Positions 1 through 8,475 are shown, counted from the first letter of the stretch. The stretch: DNA of 64,000 bases from Deltaproteobacteria bacterium (GCA_020444205.1 JAHLLJ010000003.1:1-64000), one strand, 5' to 3'. Made by a program: numbers and translations. Notes: generated by a model not told the origin, from the sequence alone.

Positions 1-799
1 CCGTCTCGTCCAGGCGCACCGCGTCCATGTTCAGCCCGATCCAGGAGTCCTCCACCCGCCGGGCCAAAATGAAGCCCAGCACGCAAAGGGCCAGGGCCAC
101 TGCGATGTAACCCAGGTAGAACGATCCCTCAAAGGAGCCGATGATTATGTCCTGGTTCACGTCCCAGCCGAAGAGCTTGAGCCCGCCGCACTTGAGGCCT
201 TGGGGCCCGCCCAGGGTGTCGTTGACCTCCAGGAAGGTTTTGAACAACAGGGCAAAGGCAATGGTCACCAGGGCGGAGTAGTGCCCCCTGGTCTTGAGCA
301 CCGGCACCAGCACGATAAAGCCCAGGGCCGCCGCGGCAAGCCCGCCCAAAAACAGCACCAGTAAGTGAGGCGTGGCGGTGTTCTTGGTCAGGATGGCCGC
401 GGTGTAGCAGCCCACCCCGAAAAAGGAGGCGCCGGCGAAGTTGACCACCCCCACGAAGCCGAACTGGATGTTGAGCCCCAGGCAGGTCAGGATGTAGACC
501 AGCACCGTGGCCACCAAGAACAGCACGAAATTGTCGTCGTAGAAATAAAGGCTGATGGCTATGGTCGCGGCCACCACCGCGGTGGCAAAGGCCATGCTGT
601 GGTCCTTGGCGCTCTGGCCCACCCGCTCCAGCAGGTGCAGGCGGCGCAAAACCACCATGGCCAAGGCGGCCCCCAACAAGAGGCCGAATATCTCCAGCTG
701 CGATTCCCCGGCCAGGAAAAAGACCACATACACCGCGCCCAACAGGGTGGCCACCAGGGCGGGCAGGAAGGAAACAGGGGTTCGGCTGCTACCGGTCAT
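1..799 (-). CDS. livM: Branched-chain amino acid-type ABC permease, LivM family (3' end beyond window)
   Basis: This is an inner-membrane permease subunit of a Liv/HAAT ABC importer. The reading frame starts at the ATG at 799 and stays open to the window edge, so only about 266 N-terminal residues are present. It begins with a short polar segment (MTGSSRTPVS) and then a run of hydrophobic helices. The stretch 'GLNIQFGFVGVVNFAGASFF' (about residues 100-120) is the LivM signature, and 'LVTIAFALLFKTF' follows. Its start lies 4 nt past the stop of the LivH gene, so the two are co-translated. The ATPases of this system are not visible and probably follow off the left edge. The substrate cannot be deduced: Liv-type importers carry branched-chain amino acids, amides, urea or aromatic acids. 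Confidence 0.88.
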   Translation of the reverse strand, partial: MTGSSRTPVSFLPALVATLLGAVYVVFFLAGESQLEIFGLLLGAALAMVVLRRLHLLERVGQSAKDHSMAFATAVVAATIAISLYFYDDNFVLFLVATVLVYILTCLGLNIQFGFVGVVNFAGASFFGVGCYTAAILTKNTATPHLLVLFLGGLAAAALGFIVLVPVLKTRGHYSALVTIAFALLFKTFLEVNDTLGGPQGLKCGGLKLFGWDVNQDIIIGSFEGSFYLGYIAVALALCVLGFILARRVEDSWIGLNMDAVRLDET

Positions 800-803
800 A
801 ACC

Positions 804-1724
804 TCACACCCTCTCCGTTTCCTTTTCGCCCAACAGCCCGGTGGGCTTGATGGCCATGATCACGATGACCACCCCAAAGGCGAAAACGTCTTTATAGGCG
901 CTGGCAAAGGGCAGGGCCGCCGCGCCTATGGTCTGGAGCATGGCGAATAAAAAGCCGCCCACAATGGCTCCGTAGATGTTGCCGAAGCCGCCCACCGCTG
1001 CGGCGCTGAATCCGATGGCCCCCAGCAGCAGACCCATGTTGAAGCTGATTTCGTTGTAGTACAGGCCGTAGGTAACCCCGGCGAAGGCGGCCAGGGCCGA
1101 GCCCATGGCAAAGGTGATGTAAACCACCAGATTGAAGTTGATGCCCATAATGCGGGCGGTCTCCTCGTCCTGGGAAACCGCCCGGATGGCCATGCCCAGT
1201 TTGGTGCGTTTGATCAACACCTGCACCAGCACGATCATCAAAATGCCCGCGATGAGCATCACCGTGTTGTCAAAGCGCAGGGTGAAGTTGCCCCAGGAAT
1301 GGCTCCAGTCGGGCAGCAGGGCCGGGAAGTGCTTGGGGTTGGCCCCGTCCGGGTAGAAAAGGCGGATGGACTCGCGCAGCACGGTGCCCAGCATCAAGGT
1401 GATCAGCAGCACGTTGAGCGGCGGGGCGCCCTTGAGGGGGATGATGAGCACCTTGGCGATCACCGCGCCCAACAGGGCGATGGCCGCCATGGCCACCACG
1501 GCAACCACCACTAGAATTATCACCGGATGGCCCAGGCCCATCCAGGCTAGGAGGAGGTACATGCTGAAGGCGGTGAACACGCCCCAGGTGAGCACATCGC
1601 CGTGGGAGAACTTGATTATGTCCAGCACCCCGAAGAACAGGGTGAAGCCCACGGCCACCAGGGCGTAGATCAGGCCCATCATCAGCCCATTGACGGTATG
1701 CTGGGCGATCAGTCCTAAATCCAT
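804..1724 (-). CDS. livH: Branched-chain amino acid-type ABC permease, LivH family
   Basis: This is the partner membrane permease of LivM. The likely start is the ATG at 1724 (MDLGLIAQHTVNGLMMGLIY), which gives 306 residues. An in-frame start at 1799 would add 25 arginine-rich residues unlike any LivH N-terminus, and it would run into the hairpin at 1767-1801. The opening 'NGLMMGLIYALVAVGFTLFF' is the classic LivH first helix. 'IRAVSQDEETARIMGIN' (about residues 190-207) is the conserved cytoplasmic loop that contacts the ATPases. The gene lies between the binding-protein gene (93 nt upstream in transcription) and livM (4 nt downstream). Its Shine-Dalgarno is weak, so expression may be set lower than that of the binding protein. 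Confidence 0.9.
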   Translation of the reverse strand: MDLGLIAQHTVNGLMMGLIYALVAVGFTLFFGVLDIIKFSHGDVLTWGVFTAFSMYLLLAWMGLGHPVIILVVVAVVAMAAIALLGAVIAKVLIIPLKGAPPLNVLLITLMLGTVLRESIRLFYPDGANPKHFPALLPDWSHSWGNFTLRFDNTVMLIAGILMIVLVQVLIKRTKLGMAIRAVSQDEETARIMGINFNLVVYITFAMGSALAAFAGVTYGLYYNEISFNMGLLLGAIGFSAAAVGGFGNIYGAIVGGFLFAMLQTIGAAALPFASAYKDVFAFGVVIVIMAIKPTGLLGEKETERV

Positions 1725-1766
1725 CTGAAGCCAATCTCGCGGTTGAAAAAAGCGGACGATAATCAT

Positions 1767-1801
1767 CCGTGGGGCGGCACCGGTCAGGCGCCGCCCCACG
1801 G
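1767..1801. other. Intercistronic GC-rich hairpin between binding-protein and permease genes
   Basis: A perfect 12-bp stem (CCGTGGGGCGGC at 1767-1778, GCCGCCCCACGG at 1790-1801) encloses an 11-nt loop. It has no U-tract on the transcribed strand. It lies just after the periplasmic binding-protein gene and before livH. Such structures are known, for example at malE-malF, to stabilise the upstream mRNA so that binding protein is made in excess. That role is inferred here. Confidence 0.75.
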
Positions 1802-1817
1802 CCGATTATTATAACAG

Positions 1818-2978
1818 TTAGCGCCTCTTAAGCTTGCGCTTTCCGCTGGCGTACTCGGAATTCTTCCAGGGAACCCACTTGCCGTCCTGCACCACGTACT
1901 TGGTGATGGCCGGGGAGATGTTCTGGCCGTGATCGTCGAAGGTCACCGGACCCACGATGGTCTTGTAGTCCTTGACGTCGGCCAACCACTTGACCACCGC
2001 CTTGCGCTTGGGGCCGGCTTCTTCGATGGCGTCCAGGATCATATTCATGGCCGCGAAGGCAAAGGGGCCAAAGGCGTCCGGGGCCTCCTTGTAACCGGCC
2101 TTTTCATATTCCTTGAGGAACCACTTGCCGCCGGGCAGGTTTTCCACCGGCTCGCCCTCGCGGAAGGCGATGGTGCCCTCGGCCAGGTCGCCGGCGCCGG
2201 TGATGAAGGCGTCGGAGATGATGCCCGAGCAGCTCTGGAACTGGGAGTTGATGCCCAGTTTGTCCATCTGCAGGCGGATACGCACTCCCAAGGGAGTCAG
2301 GCCGCCGAACCAGATCACGTCGGGATTAAGCTTTTTGGCCTGGGTCAGCTCGGCGGTGAAGTCCTGCTGATCGGCGTTGACCCCGAAGCTGCCCAGAACC
2401 TTGCCGCCGTTTTGCTTGAGGTACTTGGCGAAGTACTCATGCATGCCCTTGCCGTAGTCGGTGGTGTCGTAAAGCAGCACCCAGGTCTTGTAGCCCAGAC
2501 CGGTGATGAACTTGGCGGCAACCTCGTTCTGGTTGATCATGGTGCCGTTGATACGGTGTACTTCCTTGTACTTGTTGCCGTAGGTGATGCCCGGGTGCAC
2601 CGCGCCCCACACGATCACCGGCAGGCCGAAGCGGTGGTACACGTCCACCGCGGCCAGGGCCACCACCGAGCAGTAGTGGGTCGCCGCGGCGATGATTTTC
2701 TTGTCGGCCGCGGCCTTGGTGGCCACCTGCACGCCCGAATTGGGCTTGCACTCGTCGTCGAGCACCACCAACTCGTAGTTGTACTTGGCCTTGGGGTCGG
2801 CGTTGCGCAGCTTCACCGCCAGGTCGGCGGAGTTGCGCCCGCCCACGCCGATGGCCGAAACACCGCCGGTGAGCGGGCCGATAAAGGCCACCTGCACCGT
2901 GTCCTTGGCCAGGGCGGGAGTGGCCGCCAGGGCCATCATCAGCCCCAGGACGAGGCACAAAATCTTCTTTGGTTTCAT
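1818..2978 (-). CDS. Liv-type ABC transporter periplasmic substrate-binding protein
   Basis: This is a 386-residue type I periplasmic binding protein (Peripla_BP_6/LivJ family) that captures the ligand for the LivHM permease. A Sec signal peptide is clear (MKPKKILCLVLGLMMALAA, cleavage near TPALA-KD). The mature start 'VQVAFIGPLTGGVSAIGVGG' is typical of the family and contains the ligand-loop region. 'DDECKPNSGVQVATK', 'VIVWGAVHPGIT' and 'WFGGLTPLGVRIRLQM' mark the two Rossmann-like lobes. A strong Shine-Dalgarno (AAGGAGG) sits 7 nt before the ATG. The C-terminus is basic (KRKLKRR). It is first in the operon and followed by a stable hairpin. Sequence alone does not name the ligand. Confidence 0.92.
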   Translation of the reverse strand: MKPKKILCLVLGLMMALAATPALAKDTVQVAFIGPLTGGVSAIGVGGRNSADLAVKLRNADPKAKYNYELVVLDDECKPNSGVQVATKAAADKKIIAAATHYCSVVALAAVDVYHRFGLPVIVWGAVHPGITYGNKYKEVHRINGTMINQNEVAAKFITGLGYKTWVLLYDTTDYGKGMHEYFAKYLKQNGGKVLGSFGVNADQQDFTAELTQAKKLNPDVIWFGGLTPLGVRIRLQMDKLGINSQFQSCSGIISDAFITGAGDLAEGTIAFREGEPVENLPGGKWFLKEYEKAGYKEAPDAFGPFAFAAMNMILDAIEEAGPKRKAVVKWLADVKDYKTIVGPVTFDDHGQNISPAITKYVVQDGKWVPWKNSEYASGKRKLKRR

Positions 2979-3676
2979 CGTTTAATCCTCCTTAAAGCGG
3001 ATTAGGATTTGAAAATGCCACTACCTATGGTGAAATTCAAACCTTCGCAGCCCTAGCGGGACAATTGGCTAAAGCTACGTTTTTGTAAGCAATTACGCGG
3101 GTAAATACCCGCCAAGACTAAGCGGAGCGTGCTTGATTGTCAAGCTGGCTAGGCTGAATTGGATCGTGGGATTTAAAATGCTCGGCCCTTTGCCCGCATT
3201 GCCTACAATGATTGTAGCTTTTTCTTGGCTCCCACCCAAAGCAAATCATGAGTGAGTGGCCGCCCCGGCTATTACCAAGCTGTGCATCGCCTATCCGCAA
3301 CGGCCTAGTGGCCCCCATGGGCCTTTTTGAATCCTGCAAGGGGCTTGAGACAAGTCGGACGTAATATTTTCCCAAAGGGAATATAAAATTGCCCTTGGAA
3401 TTTTTTGTCGCGCCCTTGCCGCCCTTGGCGGTGTATCAGGATAACATAAGAAAATTAAAAATAAAAATTAATAAAAAAGGCGCATCGCCGTGGTATCCAT
3501 GGCCATTGACTCAACGGGAAAAAGGGTGCTATTTTTTCCTATCGGGAAAAAGTAGGCTTTGCGGGAATGATTTTGGCAAAAAAATTCGTGCAACCTCCGC
3601 GAGTATTTCAAGCCTGCCAAATGGGAACTGGGCCGTCCTTTGCGGCCCGGCAAGGCCGAGAAAAAGGGAGGTAGCG
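2979..3676. other. Long divergent intergenic region
   Basis: This 698-nt region separates the divergent binding-protein genes at 2978 and 3677. The half next to the TRAP gene is distinctly AT-rich (A-tracts around 3450-3480) against a GC-rich background and carries a candidate promoter. The only open frame of any length (3118-3375, minus) shows no recognisable protein and no good ribosome site, so I treat it as non-coding. Upstream signals for the Liv operon were not identified. Confidence 0.6.
3506..3535 (+). promoter_or_regulatory. Candidate sigma-70 promoter with flanking direct repeats
   Basis: TTGACT (3506-3511), an 18-nt spacer and TATTTT (3530-3535) form a plausible promoter for the TRAP binding protein, with an A-rich tract upstream that could serve as an UP element. 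The 10-mer CGGGAAAAAG occurs twice, at 3515-3524 and 3543-3552 (28 bp apart), overlapping the promoter. This suggests a regulator-binding site. No experimental support is available. Confidence 0.4.
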
Positions 3677-4783
3677 ATGAAGAGAAGGGATTTCCTCAAA
3701 AAGGCCGGCATAGGCGCCGCGGCGGCTACCACGGCCACCGCAGTCAACGCACCTTTTGTGCAAGCCCGCCCCAAGGTGCGCTGGAAAATGGTCACCACCT
3801 GGCCTCCCAAACTGCCTTATCTGCAGGACGCGGCCGTTTACATGGCCAAACTGGTCGAGCAAATGAGCGGCGGTCAGTTCAAGATCAGGGTTTACGCGGC
3901 TGGAGAGTTGGTTCCCGCCTTGCAAACCTTCGCGGCGGTGCGCGAAGGCAGCACCATCCAAGCGGGCTCCAGCGTGGCCTATTACCAGGCCGGCAAGGCC
4001 CCCGCTGCCCAATGGTTCGCCGCGGTGCCCTTCGGGCTGAACAGCCTGGGCATGTCCGCCTGGTTCAATTCGGGAGGCGGGCTCGAGCTGTGGGAAGAGA
4101 CCTATGCTCCCTTTGGAGTCATCCCCCGGCCGGGCGGCAGCACCGGGGTGCAGATGGGCGGTTGGTTCAACAAGAAGATAGAAACCATCGACGACTTCAA
4201 GGGACTGAAGATGCGCATCCCCGGATTGGGCGGCAAGGTGGTGTCCAAGGCCGGCGGCACGGTCACCCTGGTCCCGGGCGGCGAGATCTTCACCAACATG
4301 GAGCGCGGGGTGATCGACGCCACCGAATGGGTTGGCCCCCTGCATGACAAGATCATGGGCTTCTACAAGGTCGCCAAGTACTACTACTACCCTGGCTGGC
4401 ACGAGCCGGGAGCCTTTGTGGAGTACATCTTCAACCGCAAGGCAGTGGAAAAGCTGCCCGCCGAGTACAGAGCCATCCTGGACGCGGCCTGCGCCCAGGC
4501 CGGCGCCTGGACCACCCAGGGCTTCAACGCGTCCAACGGTCAGGCCCTGCGGGATTTGATCTTTAAGAAAAAGGTCAAGCTGATGCGCTTCCCCGACCCG
4601 GTGCTGGCCCAGCTCAAGGTATATGCCAAGGAGACCCTGGCCGAGATCGCCGCCAAGGACAAGCAGGCCAAAAAGGTCAATGACAGCTACCAGAAGTTCT
4701 CGGCGATTGTGGGCACCTGGGGCGAGATCAGCGAAAAACCCTATTACAACGCCATCGCGGACAAGCATCCCCTATCCGGATGA
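3677..4783 (+). CDS. TRAP transporter solute-binding protein, DctP family, Tat-exported
   Basis: This is a 368-residue periplasmic binding protein of a TRAP (sodium-driven) importer, similar to the alpha-keto-acid/mannitol-type branch. The start is the ATG at 3677, preceded by GGGAGGT; the longer open frame from 3389 runs through promoter-like AT-rich DNA. It opens with a twin-arginine signal (MKRRDFLKKAGIGAAAATTA, cleavage near VQARP). The mature part shows 'WKMVTTWPPKLPYLQDAA', 'FKGLKMRIPGLGGKV' with the conserved ligand-binding arginine, and 'GWHEPGAFVEYIFN', typical of the TakP-like group. No DctQ or DctM gene lies within at least 3 kb on either side, so it is an orphan binding protein or works with a distant permease. 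A hairpin follows at 4816-4854. Confidence 0.9.
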   Translation: MKRRDFLKKAGIGAAAATTATAVNAPFVQARPKVRWKMVTTWPPKLPYLQDAAVYMAKLVEQMSGGQFKIRVYAAGELVPALQTFAAVREGSTIQAGSSVAYYQAGKAPAAQWFAAVPFGLNSLGMSAWFNSGGGLELWEETYAPFGVIPRPGGSTGVQMGGWFNKKIETIDDFKGLKMRIPGLGGKVVSKAGGTVTLVPGGEIFTNMERGVIDATEWVGPLHDKIMGFYKVAKYYYYPGWHEPGAFVEYIFNRKAVEKLPAEYRAILDAACAQAGAWTTQGFNASNGQALRDLIFKKKVKLMRFPDPVLAQLKVYAKETLAEIAAKDKQAKKVNDSYQKFSAIVGTWGEISEKPYYNAIADKHPLSG

Positions 4784-4815
4784 TGCCGCCCGCCCAATAG
4801 GTAAGGCGATCAATG

Positions 4816-4854
4816 GGGACGGGCTGCCGCCAAAGTTGGGGCGGCGCCCGTCCC
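4816..4854. terminator. Hairpin downstream of the TRAP binding protein
   Basis: GGGACGGGC (4816-4824) pairs with GCCCGTCCC (4846-4854), continued by GCCGCC/GGCGGC past a bulged T, with an 8-nt loop. No U-tract follows, so this may be an RNA 3'-end stabiliser or a weak terminator rather than a classic intrinsic terminator. Confidence 0.55.
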
Positions 4855-4982
4855 ATCCTGGGCCAATCTGATTAAGCTGTAGATATATTAAGCAGATGGT
4901 GTTTTAAATATTATTCAATGTCAGCTATGCAAGTGCACAAGGTAGGCCCACCGGCGCCAATCTAAAAATACGGGATCTTGCT

Positions 4983-5549
4983 TTGCTGGAAAAGACCATC
5001 GCCAAAAACATACGCGCCCTGCGCAAAGCCCGCAAAATGACCCTACAGGACGTGGAAGACCGCACCGGTCTGTCCAAGGGGTATCTGTCCAAGGTGGAGC
5101 GGGGGCTGAAGTTCCCGCCCTTTTCCACCATGGGCCAGATCGCGGGCGCCCTGGGGGTGGAAGTAATTTTTTTGCTCAAGGACAATCTGCCCGGAACCCC
5201 GGACATACGCATCGCGCTTACCCCCGCGGGCCAGGGCAACAAGGCCCAGACCCTGGCCGAGGACCGCGGGTACCGCTTCGAGGCCTTGGCCGCGGGCAAG
5301 CCGGGCAAGAACATGATCCCCTACATCATCGAGGTTGCCCCCCATGAGGAACAGACCTTTTCCCATGAAGGCGAGGAGTTCCTCTACGTCCTGGAGGGCA
5401 AGATGGAATTTTCCTACGATGACAAGACTTACATCATGAAGCAGGGGGACAGCATTTATTTCGAATCCGGGGTGCCGCACAGCGGGCGCAGCATATCCAA
5501 GGGCAAGACCAGGCTTCTGGCGGTTATGTACAACTACAAGCGGGTCTAA
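4983..5549 (+). CDS. XRE-family transcriptional regulator with C-terminal cupin domain
   Basis: This is a 188-residue cytoplasmic repressor/activator of the HTH_3 plus Cupin_2 type. The helix-turn-helix covers about residues 5-60 (ALRKARKMTLQDVEDRTGLS, then KGYLSKVERG). The cupin barrel covers about residues 115-185 (HEGEEFLYVLEGKMEFSYDD, later GVPHSGRS). The cupin is thought to bind a small effector. No in-frame ATG lies upstream, so the start is taken as the TTG at 4983, which places the HTH at the usual distance from the N-terminus; the Shine-Dalgarno there is weak. The gene lies 88 nt before acetoacetyl-CoA synthetase in the same direction and may control it and the preceding TRAP gene. 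Confidence 0.85.
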   Translation: MLEKTIAKNIRALRKARKMTLQDVEDRTGLSKGYLSKVERGLKFPPFSTMGQIAGALGVEVIFLLKDNLPGTPDIRIALTPAGQGNKAQTLAEDRGYRFEALAAGKPGKNMIPYIIEVAPHEEQTFSHEGEEFLYVLEGKMEFSYDDKTYIMKQGDSIYFESGVPHSGRSISKGKTRLLAVMYNYKRV

Positions 5550-5637
5550 GCCCGCTTGGCGCCGAACCCGGCGACGCCCCTACGCCAAACCATATGACCC
5601 AACCACCGCCTTAGCGGTGTTAATTCGGGAGCTCGAC

Positions 5638-7620
5638 ATGGCTGATGAAAAAGTGAACGAGGGCGATATCCTCTGGCGTCCCTCGGAGTCGGTGATAAAA
5701 CACGCCAATCTGACCGCCTTCATGGCCTGGCTTGAGCGGGAAAAGGGGCTTTCCTTTGCTGGGTACCCCGAGCTGTGGGAGTGGTCCTCCACCCAATTGG
5801 AGGATTTCTGGGAAGCGGTTTGGCAATACTTCCAGGTTCAGAGCTCCCAGCCCTATCACAAGGTCTTGAGCCAGCGCGAAATGCCTGGCGCCCGCTGGTT
5901 CCAGGGCAGCCGCGTAAACTACACCCAGCAGGTCTTCACCAAGATGACCGACCAGCGGCCCGCCTTCATGTTCAAGTGCGAAGACGGCCCGCTGCAGCCG
6001 GTGTCCTGGCAGGAGCTCTACGATCAAGTGGCCTCGGTGGCCGCGTCCCTACGGCAAATGGGGGTGGAGCCCGGCGACCGGGTGGTGGCCTTCATGCCCA
6101 ACATACCCCAAACCCTGGTGGCCTTTTTGGCCTGCGCCAGCCTGGGGGCGGTGTGGTCCAGTTGCTCGCCGGATTTTGCCAGCCGCAGTGTGGTGGACCG
6201 TTTCAGCCAGATAGAGCCCAAAGTGCTTTTTGCGGTGGACGCCTATATCTACGGCGGCAAAATATTCGACACCAAAGATGCGGTGGCCGAGATGACCAGG
6301 GCCATGCCCACCCTGAAGCAAGTGGTGATGGTCTCGTATTTGGGCGGAGATCGGCAGACCGGCGCGGGCATGGGCGCCCTGGCTTGGGAAGATCTGCTGG
6401 GCCGCGATGAGCCGCTCAGCTACGAGCAGGTGCCTTTCAACCACCCCATCTGGGTGGTCTACTCCTCGGGCACCACCGGCAAGCCCAAGGGACTGGTGCA
6501 CAGCCAGGGCGGGGTGATGCTGGAGTTCTTGAAGTTCCACTCCTTCCACTTGGACCTGCACCCGAATGACGTCTTCTTTTGGTTCAGCACCACCGGCTGG
6601 GTGATGTGGAACATCGTGCAAGGCGGGTTGCTGGTGGGTGCGGTGCCCATCCTCTACGACGGCAACCCCGCCTATCCCGACATGACCACCCTGTGGAAGA
6701 TGGCCGCCGAGGCGAGGCTAAACTTCTTCGGCACCAGCGCGGCCTTTATCGGCGCCTGCATGCAGCAGGGCCTCAGGCCTGGGACCGAATACGATTTGAG
6801 CAGCCTCAGGGCCATGGGCTCCACCGGTTCCCCTCTGTCGCCGGAAGGCTTCAAGTGGGTATACGACGAGGTCGCCGGAGACATCATCCTGGGCTCCACC
6901 AGCGGGGGCACCGATATATCCTCCGGCTTCCTGGGGGCGTGCGCCCTCCTGCCGGTGCGGGCCGGGCAGTTGCAGTGCCGCTGCCTGGGCGTGAGGGCCG
7001 AGGCCTGGGACGAGCAAGGCCGGGCGGTTATCGATCAAGTGGGCGAACTGGTGATCAGCCAACCCATGCCCTCCATGCCCCTGTATCTGTGGAACGACCC
7101 GGACGGCAAACGTTACCTGGAAAGCTATTTTTCGGTTTATCCCAAGGCCTGGTGCCACGGCGACTGGGTGCGCATGACCTCGGATGGAGGTTGCGTCATC
7201 CTGGGCCGGTCAGACTCCACCCTGAACCGCCAAGGGGTTCGCATGGGATCGGCGGATTTCTACAATGTGCTGGACGACCTGCCGGAGCTGAGCGACAGCC
7301 TCATCGTGGGCTACACCGACGCCAAGGGCCAATACCACATGCCCTTGTTCGTGGTGCTGGCCCGGGGGTGCGCCCTGGATCAGGAGCTTACCAAGCGCAT
7401 CAACTCCACCCTGCGTTCTTCCCTTTCGCCCAGGCACGTGCCAGACGGCGTGTTCGCCATTGATGAGGTGCCGCGCACCATTAATCAGAAGAAGCTGGAG
7501 GTGCCGGTGATCAAGATTCTTTCCGGAGTGCCGGTGGAGCAGGCGGTAAACATCGACTCCATGAGCAACCCGGAGTCCATCGCCTTTTTTAGGCAGTTCG
7601 CGGCCGACCCGCCCTGGTAG
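5638..7620 (+). CDS. aacS: Acetoacetyl-CoA synthetase (acetoacetate-CoA ligase)
   Basis: This is a 660-residue adenylate-forming enzyme that activates acetoacetate with ATP and CoA in the cytoplasm. The start at 5638 is chosen because GGGAG sits 7 nt before it; an in-frame GTG at 5617 is less likely. The order is typical of the family: an N-terminal ACAS_N segment (NEGDILWRPS... about residues 5-95), the AMP-binding P-loop YSSGTTGKPKG near residue 275, 'GSTGSPLSPEGF' and 'SGGTDISSGF' in the core, and the C-terminal swing domain with the probable catalytic lysine in 'NQKKLEVPV' near residue 617. The length matches AACS. Together with the 3-hydroxyacyl-CoA dehydrogenase at 36870 it points to short-chain ketoacid metabolism. 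The terminal region at 7665 carries an orphan Shine-Dalgarno and ATG. Confidence 0.92.
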   Translation: MADEKVNEGDILWRPSESVIKHANLTAFMAWLEREKGLSFAGYPELWEWSSTQLEDFWEAVWQYFQVQSSQPYHKVLSQREMPGARWFQGSRVNYTQQVFTKMTDQRPAFMFKCEDGPLQPVSWQELYDQVASVAASLRQMGVEPGDRVVAFMPNIPQTLVAFLACASLGAVWSSCSPDFASRSVVDRFSQIEPKVLFAVDAYIYGGKIFDTKDAVAEMTRAMPTLKQVVMVSYLGGDRQTGAGMGALAWEDLLGRDEPLSYEQVPFNHPIWVVYSSGTTGKPKGLVHSQGGVMLEFLKFHSFHLDLHPNDVFFWFSTTGWVMWNIVQGGLLVGAVPILYDGNPAYPDMTTLWKMAAEARLNFFGTSAAFIGACMQQGLRPGTEYDLSSLRAMGSTGSPLSPEGFKWVYDEVAGDIILGSTSGGTDISSGFLGACALLPVRAGQLQCRCLGVRAEAWDEQGRAVIDQVGELVISQPMPSMPLYLWNDPDGKRYLESYFSVYPKAWCHGDWVRMTSDGGCVILGRSDSTLNRQGVRMGSADFYNVLDDLPELSDSLIVGYTDAKGQYHMPLFVVLARGCALDQELTKRINSTLRSSLSPRHVPDGVFAIDEVPRTINQKKLEVPVIKILSGVPVEQAVNIDSMSNPESIAFFRQFAADPPW

Positions 7621-7674
7621 GGCAACCGCTTATCCGCCTGGTTAAAACGTAAGGAGCAGACCTGATGAGCCCCT

Positions 7675-7710
7675 GGCTTCCGAAAATACGGCCCCTTATT
7701 TTAGGAAGCC
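7675..7710. terminator. Hairpin between convergent genes, overlapping the pxpA stop
   Basis: GGCTTCC (7675-7681) pairs with GGAAGCC (7704-7710), and the inner AAAATA/TATTTT also pair. The stem lies between the convergent aacS and pxpA and includes the TAA of pxpA. It may act on both transcripts, but no U-run follows in either direction. Confidence 0.45.
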
Positions 7711-8475
7711 GGACATGGGGGCAACCTCCACCCCCTCGGAGGTCAACTTGTGGCGTATGGACTTGACCAATTCCAGGGCCGTGGGGGTGTCACCGTGCAC
7801 ACACAGGGTTTGCGCTTCCAGGTCGATCACACTGCCGTCGGTGGTGATCATCTTTTGCTCTGTGGCCACCCTGTAGGCGATATCCGCGACCTCGGCCGGG
7901 TCGGTCACCACCGCGCCGGGCACTCCCCTGGGCGCGAGGGTGCCTTCGGGAGTGTAGGCCCGGTCGGGGAAGGCCTCGAAGGCCACCCTTAGCCCCACTT
8001 GTTTGGCCACCCGTCGCATTACCTCGCCCCTGGCCCCGGCAAAGGCCACATAGATGAGTTCGGGGTTGTACTCGTACACCGCCTCGGCGATGACCCTGGC
8101 CTGCTCCTCGCGGTCCAAGCAATCAAGATAGAGCTTGCCGTGGGGCTTTACATGGCTGAGGGCGATGCCGTGTAGACGGCAAAAGGCGTCCAGGGCGCCC
8201 ACCTGGTAGATGACGTAGTTGCGCAGCTCCGAGGGCGAGCATTCCATGTGCCTCCGGCCGAATCCCAACAGGTCCGGATAACCGGGGTGGGCCCCCACGC
8301 TTACACCTTTCTCAGCCGCCATGGCCACGGTCCTGTCCATGACCACCGGGTCTCCGGCATGCCAGCCGCAGGCGATGTTGGCCGAGGTGATGTGCTCCAT
8401 CACCTGCTGGTCGTAACCCATGCTGTAGGGCCCGAAGCTCTCACCCATGTCGCAGTTGAGGTCTATCACGCTCAT
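7696..8475 (-). CDS. pxpA: 5-oxoprolinase subunit PxpA (LamB/YcsF family)
   Basis: This is a 259-residue cytoplasmic protein of the LamB/YcsF family, one of three subunits of prokaryotic ATP-dependent 5-oxoprolinase, which opens 5-oxo-L-proline to L-glutamate. The start at 8475 (MSVIDLNCDMGESFG) has GAGG 8 nt upstream; an upstream ATG at 8481 is too close to that site, and the longer frame overlaps pxpC. Family signatures are clear: 'DLNCDMGESFG', 'ANIACGWHAGDP', 'HVKPHGKLYLDCLDREEQ' and 'CVHGDTPTALELV'. It is the last gene of the Liv/aminotransferase operon. In this context the true substrate may be another lactam or cyclic amide; that is inference. Confidence 0.9.
   Translation of the reverse strand: MSVIDLNCDMGESFGPYSMGYDQQVMEHITSANIACGWHAGDPVVMDRTVAMAAEKGVSVGAHPGYPDLLGFGRRHMECSPSELRNYVIYQVGALDAFCRLHGIALSHVKPHGKLYLDCLDREEQARVIAEAVYEYNPELIYVAFAGARGEVMRRVAKQVGLRVAFEAFPDRAYTPEGTLAPRGVPGAVVTDPAEVADIAYRVATEQKMITTDGSVIDLEAQTLCVHGDTPTALELVKSIRHKLTSEGVEVAPMSGFLK

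Noticed and set aside
3118..3375. 85-codon minus-strand open frame in the 3.0-3.7 kb gap
   Set aside because: No recognisable protein features, no good ribosome site, and its residues look random; it lies in an intergenic region expected to hold promoters.
3608..4768. 386-codon antisense frame within the TRAP receptor gene
   Set aside because: It is an antisense shadow caused by GC-rich third positions; the plus strand encodes a clear Tat-exported DctP protein.
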